From Aeromonas australiensis (GTDB lineage: Bacteria > Pseudomonadota > Gammaproteobacteria > Enterobacterales > Aeromonadaceae): a stretch of 64,000 bases of DNA. The notes under the pieces are model-generated. The model did not search any database, was not told the DNA's origin, and saw nothing but the letters and a program-made list of their open reading frames with translations. The stretch spans positions 1 to 64,000 of the forward strand of contig NZ_CDDH01000057.1 in assembly GCF_000819725.1 (NCBI RefSeq), given 5' to 3'. A program made the translations under genes and the position numbers. Below, one piece after another: positions 1 through 8,842 of this stretch (position 1 is the stretch's first letter; every line of letters starts with the position of its first letter).

Positions 1-21
1 CCACAAAATGCGAAGAACCTA

Positions 22-49
22 AAAAAATCCCGCCGCAGCGGGATTTTTT
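22..49 (-). terminator. Intrinsic terminator downstream of tpx
   Basis: A 6-bp GC stem (TCCCGC/GCGGGA, loop CGCA) is flanked by A and T runs on both sides. It can therefore stop transcription in either direction. It lies just after the tpx stop on the minus strand. Confidence 0.85.
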
Positions 50-62
50 ATGGCTTGCAGCC

Positions 63-563
63 TTACAGCACGGCCAGCGCCGCAGCGTAGTTCGGCTCGT
101 CGGCCACTTCGGCGACCAGCTCGCTGTGCAGCACCTTGTTGTCACCATCCAGCACCACGATGGCGCGAGCGGTCAGACCGACCAGCGGACCGGAGGAGAA
201 GGCAACGCCGTAATCTTCCATAAAGTCCGCACCGCGCAGGGTGGAGAGGGTCACTACCTTGTCCAGACCTTCGGCGCCGCAGAAGCGGGACTGGGCGAAC
301 GGCAGATCGGCGGAGATGCACAGCACGACAGTGTTCTCCAGCGCGCTGGCCTGCTCGTTGAACTTGCGCACAGAGGTCGCACAGGTCGGGGTATCGACGC
401 TCGGGAAGATGTTCAGAATTTTGCGCTGACCGGCAAAGCTTGCCAGGGTCACGTCAGAGAGATCCTTGGCCACCAGGGAGAAGGGCTTGGCTTGCTCACC
501 GGCGACCGGGAAGTGACCAGCGACGGAGACCGGGTTGCCTTGCAGAGTGACTGAGTTGCTCAT
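63..563 (-). CDS. tpx: Thiol peroxidase Tpx (atypical 2-Cys peroxiredoxin)
   Basis: A 166-aa protein, the usual Tpx length. It reduces hydrogen and alkyl peroxides with thioredoxin as electron donor. The peroxidatic cysteine lies in the [18 protein letters not shown] segment (about residues 55-72) with the conserved Thr and downstream Arg of peroxiredoxins. A second cysteine in [17 protein letters not shown] matches the resolving cysteine region. The N-terminus [19 protein letters not shown] is typical of Tpx. The start is preceded by AAGGA on the minus strand. It is a single-gene unit, divergent from zntA, with its own terminator. Confidence 0.97.
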   Translation of the reverse strand: MSNSVTLQGNPVSVAGHFPVAGEQAKPFSLVAKDLSDVTLASFAGQRKILNIFPSVDTPTCATSVRKFNEQASALENTVVLCISADLPFAQSRFCGAEGLDKVVTLSTLRGADFMEDYGVAFSSGPLVGLTARAIVVLDGDNKVLHSELVAEVADEPNYAAALAVL

Positions 564-660
564 GTGTTATGTCCTTTATTGGGGTAGTAAAAATCCGGGT
601 GATCAGTATAGGGGCGGCGGGACCAGACAAACACCCGCGAAGGCAAGGGATATAAAGGGG

Positions 661-692
661 TTGACCTTGGACTTAACACCAAGGTTTAGACT
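661..692 (+). promoter_or_regulatory. MerR-family promoter/operator of zntA
   Basis: A -35 hexamer TTGACC (661-666) and a -10 hexamer TAGACT (687-692) are separated by 20 bp instead of about 17. A perfect 7-bp inverted repeat, ACCTTGG (664-670) and CCAAGGT (679-685), fills the spacer. An over-long spacer carrying a dyad is the hallmark of promoters untwisted by MerR-type metal sensors (ZntR, CueR, PbrR, CadR). The downstream gene is a metal ATPase, so a Zn/Cd/Pb sensor is the likely partner. That regulator is not encoded in this window. Confidence 0.85.
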
Positions 693-747
693 CCTTCTCA
701 GTAATCAGGGATCTCGCAGGGGCGGGATCCATCAAGAGGGACTCATC

Positions 748-3171
748 ATGAGCAAATCCTGCTGCAATCATCAGCACGCCGCCCCCATCAAGGCCGTCAG
801 CAAGGCGGCCCCCGGCCAGAGTGAGCATCACCACGATAGCCACTGCTGCGACAACACCACGCCCGTCAGTGGCTGTTCAACCCAGACGCCTCATGAGCAC
901 GCATCCCGTGACGGCAATGAATCACCCGGGGATGAAGAGCCTCCCCGAGGAAGCTGCCACGATCAAGCGTGCTGCAGCGCCCCCTTATCGCCAGTTCACG
1001 AGCATGAGCACGATATGCCACCTGCCGACCCGCTGGTTGCGCCGGAGCAAGGCAACAGCCGCCACAGCTGGCAGGTGTTGGGGATGGATTGCCCCAGCTG
1101 CGCCCGCAAGATCGAGACCGCCGTCAGCCGGGTGAGCGGCGTACAACAGGCGCGCGTATTGTTTGCCACCGAGAAGCTGGTGGTGGATCTGGCCCCCGGC
1201 CTCTCACCCGATCCCGTCACCGCCGCCGTGCTGGCCGCCGGTTTCCAGCTCAAGGGGGCTCAGGCCAGCACAGCCCACACAATCACAAAGGAAGCAACAC
1301 ACCAAAGCTCGCTGCTGACCGCCCTGGGCAAATATTGGCAGCCCCTGTCACTGGCCAGTCTGATGCTGGTGGCGGCCCTGCTGCCGAAAGAGCTCGGTCA
1401 GCCACTCTTTACCCTGGCGACCTTGTGGGGGCTGTGGCCCATCTCCCGCAAGGCGTGGGCCTTGACCCAAAGCGGCTCCCCCTTCGCCATCGAGACCCTG
1501 ATGACGGTGGCCGCCGTGGGGGCCCTGTTCCTCGGCGAAACCGCGGAAGCGGCCATGGTGCTGCTGCTCTTTATGCTGGGTGAACATCTGGAGGCCTACG
1601 CCGCCGGTCGCGCCCGCGCCGGGGTCACCGCCCTGATGGCGCTGGTGCCTGACAAGGCGCTGCGCATCCATACCACTGCCGAGGGGGAGGTGAGGGAAGA
1701 GGTCGCTGCCGATGAGCTGCGTCCTGGCGATATCATCGAAATCGCCCCGGGTGCCCGCCTGGCCGCAGATGCCCGCCTGCTCGATGAGCTCGGAGCCTTT
1801 GACGAGAGCGCCCTGACCGGTGAATCCATTCCGGTGGAACGCCGTCAGGGTGACAAGGTGCCGGCCGGCAGTCTGGCTGCCGATCGGGTACTGCGTCTTG
1901 AGGTGATATCGGAACCGGGCAACAACGCCATCGACCGCATTTTGCACCTTATCGAGGAGGCCGAAAGCCAGCGCGCCCCCATCGAGCGCTTTATCGACCG
2001 CTTCAGCCGCTGGTATACCCCGGCCATGATGCTGGTTGCCCTGCTGGTCGTCATTATCCCACCGCTCGCCTTCGGCCAGAGCTGGGACGAGTGGATCTAT
2101 CGCGGGCTGGCGCTGCTGCTGATCGGTTGCCCCTGCGCGCTGGTCATCTCCACCCCGGCGGCGGTTACCTCGGCGCTGGCGGCAGCCACCCGTCAAGGGG
2201 CCCTGATCAAGGGTGGGGCTGCGCTGGAGCGACTGGCCCATATCGATACCGTTGCCTTTGACAAGACCGGCACCCTGACCCTGGGCAAGCCGCAACTGAC
2301 CGAGCTGGTGAGCCTCAATGGCCAGCCGGAAGCCGACCTGCTGGCGCTGGCGGCTGCCATCGAGCAGGGCTCCCACCACCCGCTGGCCCGCGCCGTAGTC
2401 GCCAACGCGACCGAACAGGGGCTGACTCTGGCGGAGGCCCGCGACCTGCGCGCCCTGTCGGGCATGGGGGTTGAGGGACGCATCAACGGCGAACTGTGGC
2501 AACTGCTGGCACCGAGCCGGGTGGCGACCCTGAATGTGGAACAGCAAACCCGGATTGCTTCGCTGGAGCGGCAGGGCAAGACGGTGGTGGTGCTCTGCCA
2601 GAGCAGCGATGCTCAGGCGTTGCCGGTTGCCCTGCTGGCGCTGCGGGATCAGATCCGGCCGGAAGCTGCCACCGCGCTGCAAGCACTCCATCAGCTTGGG
2701 CTCAACAGCATCATGTTAACCGGTGACAACCCCAATGCCGCCGAGGCGATCGCCACCGAGCTGGGCATGGGCTGGCGCGCCGGTCTGCTGCCGGAAAACA
2801 AGGTAGAAGAGATCGCCAAGCTGGCCAGCACCCGGAAGGTTGCCATGATCGGCGACGGCATCAACGATGCCCCCGCCATGAAGCGGGCCAGTATCGGCAT
2901 CGCCATGGGGGGAGGTACCGACGTGGCACTGGAGACCGCCGATGCGGCGCTGACCCACAACCAGCTCGGCGGTATTGCCGCGATGATCCGGTTGTCGCGG
3001 GCGGCACTGGCCAATATTCACCAGAATATCGCGCTGGCACTGGGGCTGAAGGCCATCTTCCTGGTCACCAGCCTGCTCGGTATTACCGGCCTGTGGATTG
3101 CGGTGCTGGCCGATACCGGCGCCACCGCTCTGGTGACCGCCAACGCCTTGCGGCTGCTGCGCAAGCGTTAA
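748..3171 (+). CDS. zntA: Zn(II)/Cd(II)/Pb(II)-translocating P1B-type ATPase
   Basis: An inner-membrane pump exporting soft divalent metals. I start it at the ATG at 748 (807 aa) because AGAGGG sits just upstream and the MerR-type promoter lies 5' of it. A longer frame runs back over the promoter and is not credible. The first ~90 residues are rich in His and Cys (clusters such as SCCNHQH, EHHHDSHCC), probably an extra metal-binding tail. An HMA domain follows with GMDCPSCA (Cys at about 115 and 118). The transmembrane CPC is at about 461-463, the phosphorylated Asp in DKTGTLT at about 505, and GDGINDAPAM in the hinge. CPC with the HMA type fits the Zn/Cd/Pb class better than Cu. Confidence 0.95.
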   Translation: MSKSCCNHQHAAPIKAVSKAAPGQSEHHHDSHCCDNTTPVSGCSTQTPHEHASRDGNESPGDEEPPRGSCHDQACCSAPLSPVHEHEHDMPPADPLVAPEQGNSRHSWQVLGMDCPSCARKIETAVSRVSGVQQARVLFATEKLVVDLAPGLSPDPVTAAVLAAGFQLKGAQASTAHTITKEATHQSSLLTALGKYWQPLSLASLMLVAALLPKELGQPLFTLATLWGLWPISRKAWALTQSGSPFAIETLMTVAAVGALFLGETAEAAMVLLLFMLGEHLEAYAAGRARAGVTALMALVPDKALRIHTTAEGEVREEVAADELRPGDIIEIAPGARLAADARLLDELGAFDESALTGESIPVERRQGDKVPAGSLAADRVLRLEVISEPGNNAIDRILHLIEEAESQRAPIERFIDRFSRWYTPAMMLVALLVVIIPPLAFGQSWDEWIYRGLALLLIGCPCALVISTPAAVTSALAAATRQGALIKGGAALERLAHIDTVAFDKTGTLTLGKPQLTELVSLNGQPEADLLALAAAIEQGSHHPLARAVVANATEQGLTLAEARDLRALSGMGVEGRINGELWQLLAPSRVATLNVEQQTRIASLERQGKTVVVLCQSSDAQALPVALLALRDQIRPEAATALQALHQLGLNSIMLTGDNPNAAEAIATELGMGWRAGLLPENKVEEIAKLASTRKVAMIGDGINDAPAMKRASIGIAMGGGTDVALETADAALTHNQLGGIAAMIRLSRAALANIHQNIALALGLKAIFLVTSLLGITGLWIAVLADTGATALVTANALRLLRKR

Positions 3172-3193
3172 GCCAGCCAATGGTATCCCAGCC

Positions 3194-3229
3194 AAAAGCC
3201 GTCCCCCAACCGGGACGGCTTTTCTTTTT
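3194..3229 (+). terminator. Intrinsic terminator of zntA
   Basis: A 12-bp perfect stem (AAAAGCCGTCCC with GGGACGGCTTTT, 6-nt loop) is followed by CTTTTT, 22 nt after the zntA stop. Confidence 0.9.
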
Positions 3230-3256
3230 CCTCTCATTTCTCTCACGGCAACCCGT

Positions 3257-3295
3257 AAAAGAAAAAGCGCGTCTGCCGGTCGGCAGTCGCGCTTT
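3257..3295 (-). terminator. Intrinsic terminator of the pullulanase gene
   Basis: A long hairpin (AAAGCGCG-CTGCCG arms) is followed on the minus strand by a TTTTCTTTT tract. It lies downstream of the pullulanase stop and faces the zntA terminator. Confidence 0.8.
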
Positions 3296-3381
3296 GTTTA
3301 CTCTCTCGGAGTTATCCCACCCTTGGCAAGGTGGAATTCAACCCGGGGGCGCCGAGCCATCCCCAGGGCTCAATGGCTTGC

Positions 3382-6300
3382 TTACTTGACGCTGCACTCC
3401 TGAATGACGGCAGTACCTGCCTTGACGCCAGCCGGGTCAACCTTCACCAGCACACTCCACAGCCCCTGCGGCAGGGTGATGCTGTTATTGGCACTGCCAC
3501 CCTTGGAGAAGGCGAACGAATAGCCGGTTTCAGCGTTCACCGCGCCCCCACCGTTGAGCAGGTACTCCTTGCTCCAGTCCTCGTTGGCCACCTTGAACTC
3601 GGTGCTGCCAGCGTAGTTGAACGCCGCCTGATAGATGGCGAGATCGCCGTCCATCCCCTTGTAGCTCAGCTGGTACTGAGGTTGAGCTCCCCAATCGGAA
3701 AGCGAGCCCTTGACGAACAGGTTGTAGCCGAGCGGGTTGCCCGCCACTGTCTCCAGCACCTTGCAGCTCTGCACCGGCTCGGTATAGCTGACGCTCAGGG
3801 TGGGCTTGTCCTTGTTCATGGCGGTAAAGACAAACTTGTAGCTGCCTGCCTTGGCCAGATCGACACCGATATTGCCGGTTTCTCCCCCCTTGCAAAGGGT
3901 CAGCGGGGTACCAACCACCAGCTTGTCACCCGGGTTACAGCTGCCGTAGTTGACCGGCCCCCAGCTGGCATCGGCGATCTTCACCTCGGTCGCACCGAGT
4001 TGGTCGGCCGCCACATCGCTGCTGAACACATACATGAAGTTACTGCTGAAGGTCATCTGGTTGACGTCGCCCCACTCACCGAGGAAGCCTTTCAGATAGA
4101 GAACGGTATCAGCAAAGGGGGGAACCGTGCTCAGGTCTATCTTCTTGCTCACCGGCAGGCCCGCGCCCTGTGCACCAGACTGCGGCTTGACGAACACTGC
4201 CACCGACCAGGCACCCAGCGTCAGCTGGCCGTTGTCATAGGCGGCGCCGCTGGCGATGCTGTCGACTGCGCGATGCTTGTTGCTAAGCACCATATCGCTC
4301 AGATCGATCGGCTGATCATTGCCGTCACGGAAGTTCCCGATGCGCTGGCTCTGGTTGCTGGCGTTGATCATCACCACCAGACCGTCGATGGCCGGATCCA
4401 GATCCGCACCGGCGCCGACCCCGTCATCCACGCTCATCACGATAAGACCCGGGATCTGCTCAGGACCGGTGTTGCGGAAGTCGACCCGCTTGATCACCTC
4501 GGCACCGCTGCCCAGACGCAGCAAACGGGAGGATTGACGTAGCTCGGCCAGCTCCTGATAGAAGCTCACCATCTGCGCCATCTCGGCTGAGCCCGGCTTG
4601 GCGTGCTTGCCAAGTACCTGCTCGATCAGCGGATAGTTGTCGCCATCCTTGTCCTGCCGCGGCAACCCCTTGTCGAAGTTGTTGTCGCCCAGGGTATAGT
4701 CGACCTTGTTGTACCAGTCACCAGAGTCGTAGCTGTCCCGCTCCATGGATTTGGAACGCAGCAGCTCGACACCGGCGTGGGTGAAGGGAACGCCCTGCCC
4801 CAGCATGGCGGTGGCGAGCGATACCCCCTGCATCCGCACCAGATCGGCGCCTGACGGAGCCTTATAGATCAGGTTGTCGAACAGGGTCTGGTTGTCGTGC
4901 TTGTCGACATAGTTCTGGATCTCGGTCGGATCCTGGGCATAGCCTGCCGGCTGACCGTTGTAGTCGATGTCGGCCCCTTTCTTCGGCATGCCATCCTTGT
5001 CGGTCAGCACGAAATCCTTGAGGTTGCCAGCCATGCCGAGGCGCACCAGGTCGGACTGGTGCAGGGCAGTGGCGCGATCAACACCATCCAGCTCGTTGGC
5101 ATCCACCAGGGCGCCGTTGCCGAAGCCCTGAGCCTTGCGGATGGTGTCGCCACCGTCGAACGGACTGCCACCACGCACTGCGTCCCGCAGCCGGTCGGAG
5201 AAGGAGCCGATGCCGGTACCGGCCAGATGCTTCTGGGTTGCCTGCACGAAGCGCTTGTCATCGGCAACCTCGCCGAAGTTCCACCCCTCGCCGTAGAAGT
5301 ACATGTCCGGGTTGACCTGCTTCACCGCGGCCAGCGCCTGCAGCATCTGATCTTTTGGATGATGCCCCATCAGATCGAAGCGGAAGGCGTCGATCTTGTA
5401 GTCGCGGGCCCAGGTCACCAGCGAGTCATTGATCAGCTTGGCGAACATGGCATGTTCCGGCGCCGTGTTGGAGCAGCAGGTAGAGTTCTCGACCGAACCG
5501 GTCTCCGGATTGAGGCGCTGGTAGTACCAGGGCACTATCTTGTCGAGCACCGACTTGGGCCCCAGGCCCGCCTCGTTGGTGTGGTTGTAGACCACGTCCA
5601 TCACCACGTTCATGCCGATGTTCTGCTTGATGGCCTTGACCATTTCGCGGAACTCCAGAATGCGCTGGTTGCCCTCGGCGTTGGTGGCGTAGGAGCCTTC
5701 CGGTGCCGTGTAATGGTAGGGGTCATAGCCCCAGTTGAAGGAGTCGACGCCGCGCAGATAGCCATAAAGCGCCTGCACTTGCGGGTTCCCCTTGCTGTCG
5801 TCCCCTTGCAGGTCGCCGAGCACGGCCTCGATGGTCTGACCGCTGCTGCAGTAGCCGCCAAATTTGGATGTTTTCACATCCGGATTGACCTGACAGAGCT
5901 TGCTGAAGTCATCGCCGATATTGGCCACCTTGGCCGGATCCTCGTTGACGGTGGCGATGTCGAATACCGGCAGCAGGTGCAGGTGGCTGACGCCGCTCTT
6001 GGCCAGGGATTTCAGATGGGTGACGGGCACGCTGTCGCTGTCGGTCAGGCCGAGGAACTTGCCGCGATGCTCGGGGGTCGTGGATTCATCGTTGCCGGTC
6101 AGATCGCGGACATGGGCCTCATAGATGGTGATATCGGCCGGGTTCTGCTGGCTATGGGGGGCCTTGAGCTCATCCCATCCGGCTGGCTTGAGGGCCGGAT
6201 CGTCAAGATCCACCACCTGGCTGTACTCGGAGTTCATCGCCAGGCTCAGGGAGTAGGGGTCGGTCACCTGATAAGATTCCAGCTTGCGGCTGACCGGGTG

Positions 6301-7419
6301 GTAGACCTCTATGTCATAGCGGTAGTATTTGCCCACCAGCTCGCTGCCGCCCTGTACGCTCCAGCTGCCGCTGGCCTCGTCCAGGGTCATGGTGCGTTCG
6401 CCGAGTGACTTGTGTTGCTCGTCGAACAGCGCCAGCTTGACCGACTTGGCGGTCGGCGCCCACAGCCGGAAGGTGACATTGCCTCCCTCAACGATGGCGC
6501 CATAGCTCAGCTTGGTTGCCTCCGCTGCATACAGGGCGTCGAGTGCGCCGGCGCTCTGTACCAGGGTCGCCCCTTGGAGGAGACCGTCGGCATCGGTGCC
6601 GATGGCCACCAACTCCCCCTTGAGCAGAGGCTTGAGATCTTTACCGGCAGGCAGGGCGAAGGCGGCGACATCCTTCAGATGCGGGTATTTGGCCTGCTGC
6701 TCGGCAGTCAGACTGGTCGCGGTCAGGCTGATATAGGGGAAATCGAACACCCCTTCCGCATTGGCCTTGATGGTGCCCGAGTCGGTGTAATAGAGACGAA
6801 CATGGGGCTTGTCCTTGCCCCCTTGCCAGATCAGGGTGTTGCCGTCGATCAGATGAGCACTGGCGCCCGCCACGCCGAAGGCGGCGGTAAAGGCTTCCGC
6901 CCGGCTGCCGAAAATCTCGTTCTTGCCGGCAACGATGGCTACGGTGCGATCCGGGTGTTCGCTGAAGATCACCTTCATATCGCTGCCGGTCAGGTTGGCC
7001 AGATCGCCATTACGGGCGATAAAGTTGATGCATCCTTCCAGCTTGGCCAGAGGAACCACCCAGGCAGGCCCGAACCCATCGGCAGCGGCCGGGCTGTTGA
7101 CCTTGTCGTCCCAGCTGGCGTTGAGTCCGCCCTCGGCAGTGGCATTGCAGGCATCATTGTTCCAAAGATGCAGACTGTGGCTGGCGAAGGGACCGGTGAC
7201 CCCGCGGGCCGCACCGGTCTGGGTATCCACCAGTGCGATGACCACCTGATTGTCGCCAGCAACCAGCAACTCTTTCGGAGGGTCCATCTTGGGCAGACGG
7301 GCGACAGGTCCATCAGAAGGTTCAGGTGTAGAAGTCGATGTGCTGTTGTCATTGCAGCCGGACAAAAGCGCGAGCAGTGAGGCTGTTACCAGCGCCACCT
7401 TGGTCTTTTTCATATCCAT
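3382..7419 (-). CDS. pulA: Pullulanase-type alpha-1,6-glucosidase lipoprotein (GH13)
   Basis: A 1345-aa surface or secreted debranching enzyme cleaving alpha-1,6 bonds in pullulan, starch and glycogen. The start at 7419 gives a lipoprotein signal with lipobox LLSGC (Cys about 22). Starch-binding CBM41-like and N2 regions precede a CBM48-like module (about 305-400). The GH13 domain follows, with FNWGYDP (type I pullulanase signature, about 562-568), region I DVVYNH (about 607-612), FRFD (nucleophile Asp about 682), YGEGW (acid/base Glu about 711) and KHDN (about 841-843). The C-terminus carries a pullulanase C domain and then two repeated modules starting YLKGFLGEWG (about 1107) and LFVKGSLSDWG (about 1234), resembling X25/SusE-like starch-binding modules. 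The next in-frame ATG at 7413 is also possible. It is a single-gene unit. Confidence 0.94.
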   Translation of the reverse strand: MDMKKTKVALVTASLLALLSGCNDNSTSTSTPEPSDGPVARLPKMDPPKELLVAGDNQVVIALVDTQTGAARGVTGPFASHSLHLWNNDACNATAEGGLNASWDDKVNSPAAADGFGPAWVVPLAKLEGCINFIARNGDLANLTGSDMKVIFSEHPDRTVAIVAGKNEIFGSRAEAFTAAFGVAGASAHLIDGNTLIWQGGKDKPHVRLYYTDSGTIKANAEGVFDFPYISLTATSLTAEQQAKYPHLKDVAAFALPAGKDLKPLLKGELVAIGTDADGLLQGATLVQSAGALDALYAAEATKLSYGAIVEGGNVTFRLWAPTAKSVKLALFDEQHKSLGERTMTLDEASGSWSVQGGSELVGKYYRYDIEVYHPVSRKLESYQVTDPYSLSLAMNSEYSQVVDLDDPALKPAGWDELKAPHSQQNPADITIYEAHVRDLTGNDESTTPEHRGKFLGLTDSDSVPVTHLKSLAKSGVSHLHLLPVFDIATVNEDPAKVANIGDDFSKLCQVNPDVKTSKFGGYCSSGQTIEAVLGDLQGDDSKGNPQVQALYGYLRGVDSFNWGYDPYHYTAPEGSYATNAEGNQRILEFREMVKAIKQNIGMNVVMDVVYNHTNEAGLGPKSVLDKIVPWYYQRLNPETGSVENSTCCSNTAPEHAMFAKLINDSLVTWARDYKIDAFRFDLMGHHPKDQMLQALAAVKQVNPDMYFYGEGWNFGEVADDKRFVQATQKHLAGTGIGSFSDRLRDAVRGGSPFDGGDTIRKAQGFGNGALVDANELDGVDRATALHQSDLVRLGMAGNLKDFVLTDKDGMPKKGADIDYNGQPAGYAQDPTEIQNYVDKHDNQTLFDNLIYKAPSGADLVRMQGVSLATAMLGQGVPFTHAGVELLRSKSMERDSYDSGDWYNKVDYTLGDNNFDKGLPRQDKDGDNYPLIEQVLGKHAKPGSAEMAQMVSFYQELAELRQSSRLLRLGSGAEVIKRVDFRNTGPEQIPGLIVMSVDDGVGAGADLDPAIDGLVVMINASNQSQRIGNFRDGNDQPIDLSDMVLSNKHRAVDSIASGAAYDNGQLTLGAWSVAVFVKPQSGAQGAGLPVSKKIDLSTVPPFADTVLYLKGFLGEWGDVNQMTFSSNFMYVFSSDVAADQLGATEVKIADASWGPVNYGSCNPGDKLVVGTPLTLCKGGETGNIGVDLAKAGSYKFVFTAMNKDKPTLSVSYTEPVQSCKVLETVAGNPLGYNLFVKGSLSDWGAQPQYQLSYKGMDGDLAIYQAAFNYAGSTEFKVANEDWSKEYLLNGGGAVNAETGYSFAFSKGGSANNSITLPQGLWSVLVKVDPAGVKAGTAVIQECSVK

Positions 7420-7681
7420 TTTTTTATAATTCCCGCTGTAGTTAGTCTCGATATCCGAGTACCCGGTCATTGCCGAGCGGTGCCATATTAATCAGCCGGA
7501 ATCGTTGCAAATGTGAGCGGAAGGGCAAAAAAGTTAACAGCTTTCAACAAGATAACGTTTTCATAACGAAAATCGGATCGGGCTCACAGACCTCAAGGCC
7601 ATTTGGCCTCATATCTGGAAAACGGCCGTCACGGGGTCAGAAAATCAATGTCTGATCAAGTGGATAGACAAGGAGTAAACC

Positions 7682-8092
7682 ATGAAACGGATTGAAGAGC
7701 AGGCGAGACGACTGGATCAGGAGTATCAGGCGATCGGGCTGCTGTTCGACCAGTTCTGCCAGCAAGCTGGCGCTTTGGCCGAACAGTATCACTTCTTCAA
7801 CTGGCCCGATTATGAAGACTCGCCCCCGCTGAGCCGCGCCTTCACCCTGCTGGGGGAGGCTCGCGAACTGCGGCTTCGCTGCCAGCCCGGTGAGCGCTCC
7901 GCCCTCCATGGCCTGATCCAGGTGGTCTCGGAGGATGGCACCATCGAGGCCAGCCTCGGCTTTCGCGCTGATGGCCAGCTGCTGCTGGAGTCCGGCAAGT
8001 TGCTGGATAACCCGCCCGGGCTGCTGCTCAAGCTGCTGCTCGGCGCTGTGTGGCAACACAAGCCCCAAGAGGAAATAACAGGGCAACAGTAG
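7682..8092 (+). CDS. Hypothetical protein, 136 aa
   Basis: The protein is not recognised. It starts at ATG 7682 after a strong AAGGAG (7669-7674) and is followed by a terminator, so it is very probably expressed. It is acidic and soluble, with no signal peptide or membrane segment. The first ~40 residues (MKRIEEQARRLDQEYQAIGL) look helical or coiled-coil. The middle part has a strand-rich pattern (LIQVVSEDGTIEASLGFRAD). The C-terminus is Leu-rich. It is transcribed alone, divergent from pulA and convergent with the NhaC gene. No function is proposed. Confidence 0.75.
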   Translation: MKRIEEQARRLDQEYQAIGLLFDQFCQQAGALAEQYHFFNWPDYEDSPPLSRAFTLLGEARELRLRCQPGERSALHGLIQVVSEDGTIEASLGFRADGQLLLESGKLLDNPPGLLLKLLLGAVWQHKPQEEITGQQ

Positions 8093-8132
8093 TGACATCA
8101 AGTGGCCAGCGGCCTGTTTTTTATGGAAATCT

Positions 8133-8157
8133 CCCCAGCATCTGCTGGGGATTTTTT
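8133..8157 (+). terminator. Intrinsic terminator of the 136-aa hypothetical gene
   Basis: Stem CCCCAGC/GCTGGGG with an ATCT loop is followed by ATTTTTT. Confidence 0.9.
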
Positions 8158-8805
8158 GAACTTCCCTTTCATTGAGTGATCTGAACCTTTCATCACCCTC
8201 CATCCAGGTTGTTACATGCCAATCCCTCAAACAATGCGCTTGGCCAATGGCCAGGTTGGCCATACCGGGTGTTGCTGTTCGGGCTGCACGAGAGCAAGGG
8301 GTGGTGAACTTGGCTGCCCCACAAATCTGGAGCCGCCCTGTCAGCAAACAACGGCACAGCCGATGACAGGTCACTCGGTTCTATCAGGAGAACGAGAGTT
8401 AAGAGTGAGAGCAGGCCGTCAACATGCTCACCACCCGGCTTGACAGATCCATGGCCAAGTTCTTCCTGGCCTTTTCGCGGTGTGGCCATTGTGGTTGTGA
8501 TTGTGATTAGTCAAAGAGGTGCTTGCGGTGCAGCGATAAAGCGGTGCCGGGATGCCGGGGATACAGAGGATACAGAGTTGGACACTGTGGTTGCCGAAGG
8601 TGGGGCAGAGGGCGCGGCCGGATCAAGCCCCCGTGAGGGCGTGGGCGTATAAGAGCCAGGCGATATGGGGGCGAGAAGGATACCCAGCGAACTGGGCATG
8701 TCTCGGTAGCTGCATGATGGGAGGGCTGGTTTCGGTTACCGACCAGACCCTCCTTGAAGGCTATGAACTGGCACTCTCTCTTGAGTGCCCAGAGTTGTGG
8801 CCAAG
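8158..8805 (+). other. Long intergenic region without a convincing gene
   Basis: About 650 bp between a plus-strand terminator and a second plus-strand hairpin. All frames here look like chance ORFs: odd composition, no ribosome site, no recognisable protein. It contains a tandem GATACAGAG repeat (8560-8577), several GGA triplets and a perfect hairpin GGCACTC/GAGTGCC (8769-8788). I recognise no known RNA family (tmRNA, 6S and RNase P RNA were considered). A non-coding transcript ending at the following terminator is possible but unproven. Confidence 0.4.
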
Positions 8806-8833
8806 AGAGCGCCTTGATGGCGCTCTGGTTTTT
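8806..8833 (+). terminator. Plus-strand intrinsic terminator with no assigned gene
   Basis: Perfect 8-bp stem AGAGCGCC/GGCGCTCT with a TTGAT loop is followed by GGTTTTT on the plus strand only. The neighbouring NhaC gene is on the minus strand, where no T-run follows. The hairpin therefore implies a plus-strand transcript from the preceding 650 bp. Confidence 0.6.
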
Positions 8834-8842
8834 GCGGAGGGC

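Noticed and set aside
535-747. Extended N-terminus of the metal ATPase
   Set aside because: It would run through the MerR-type promoter and has no ribosome site. The ATG at 748 has both a ribosome site and the expected N-terminus.
3331-4542. Plus-strand frame of about 400 codons over the pullulanase 3' end
   Set aside because: Antisense shadow. The minus strand carries clear starch-binding modules.
4897-6408. Long plus-strand frame inside the pullulanase gene
   Set aside because: Antisense shadow caused by high GC at third positions. No ribosome site and no recognisable family.
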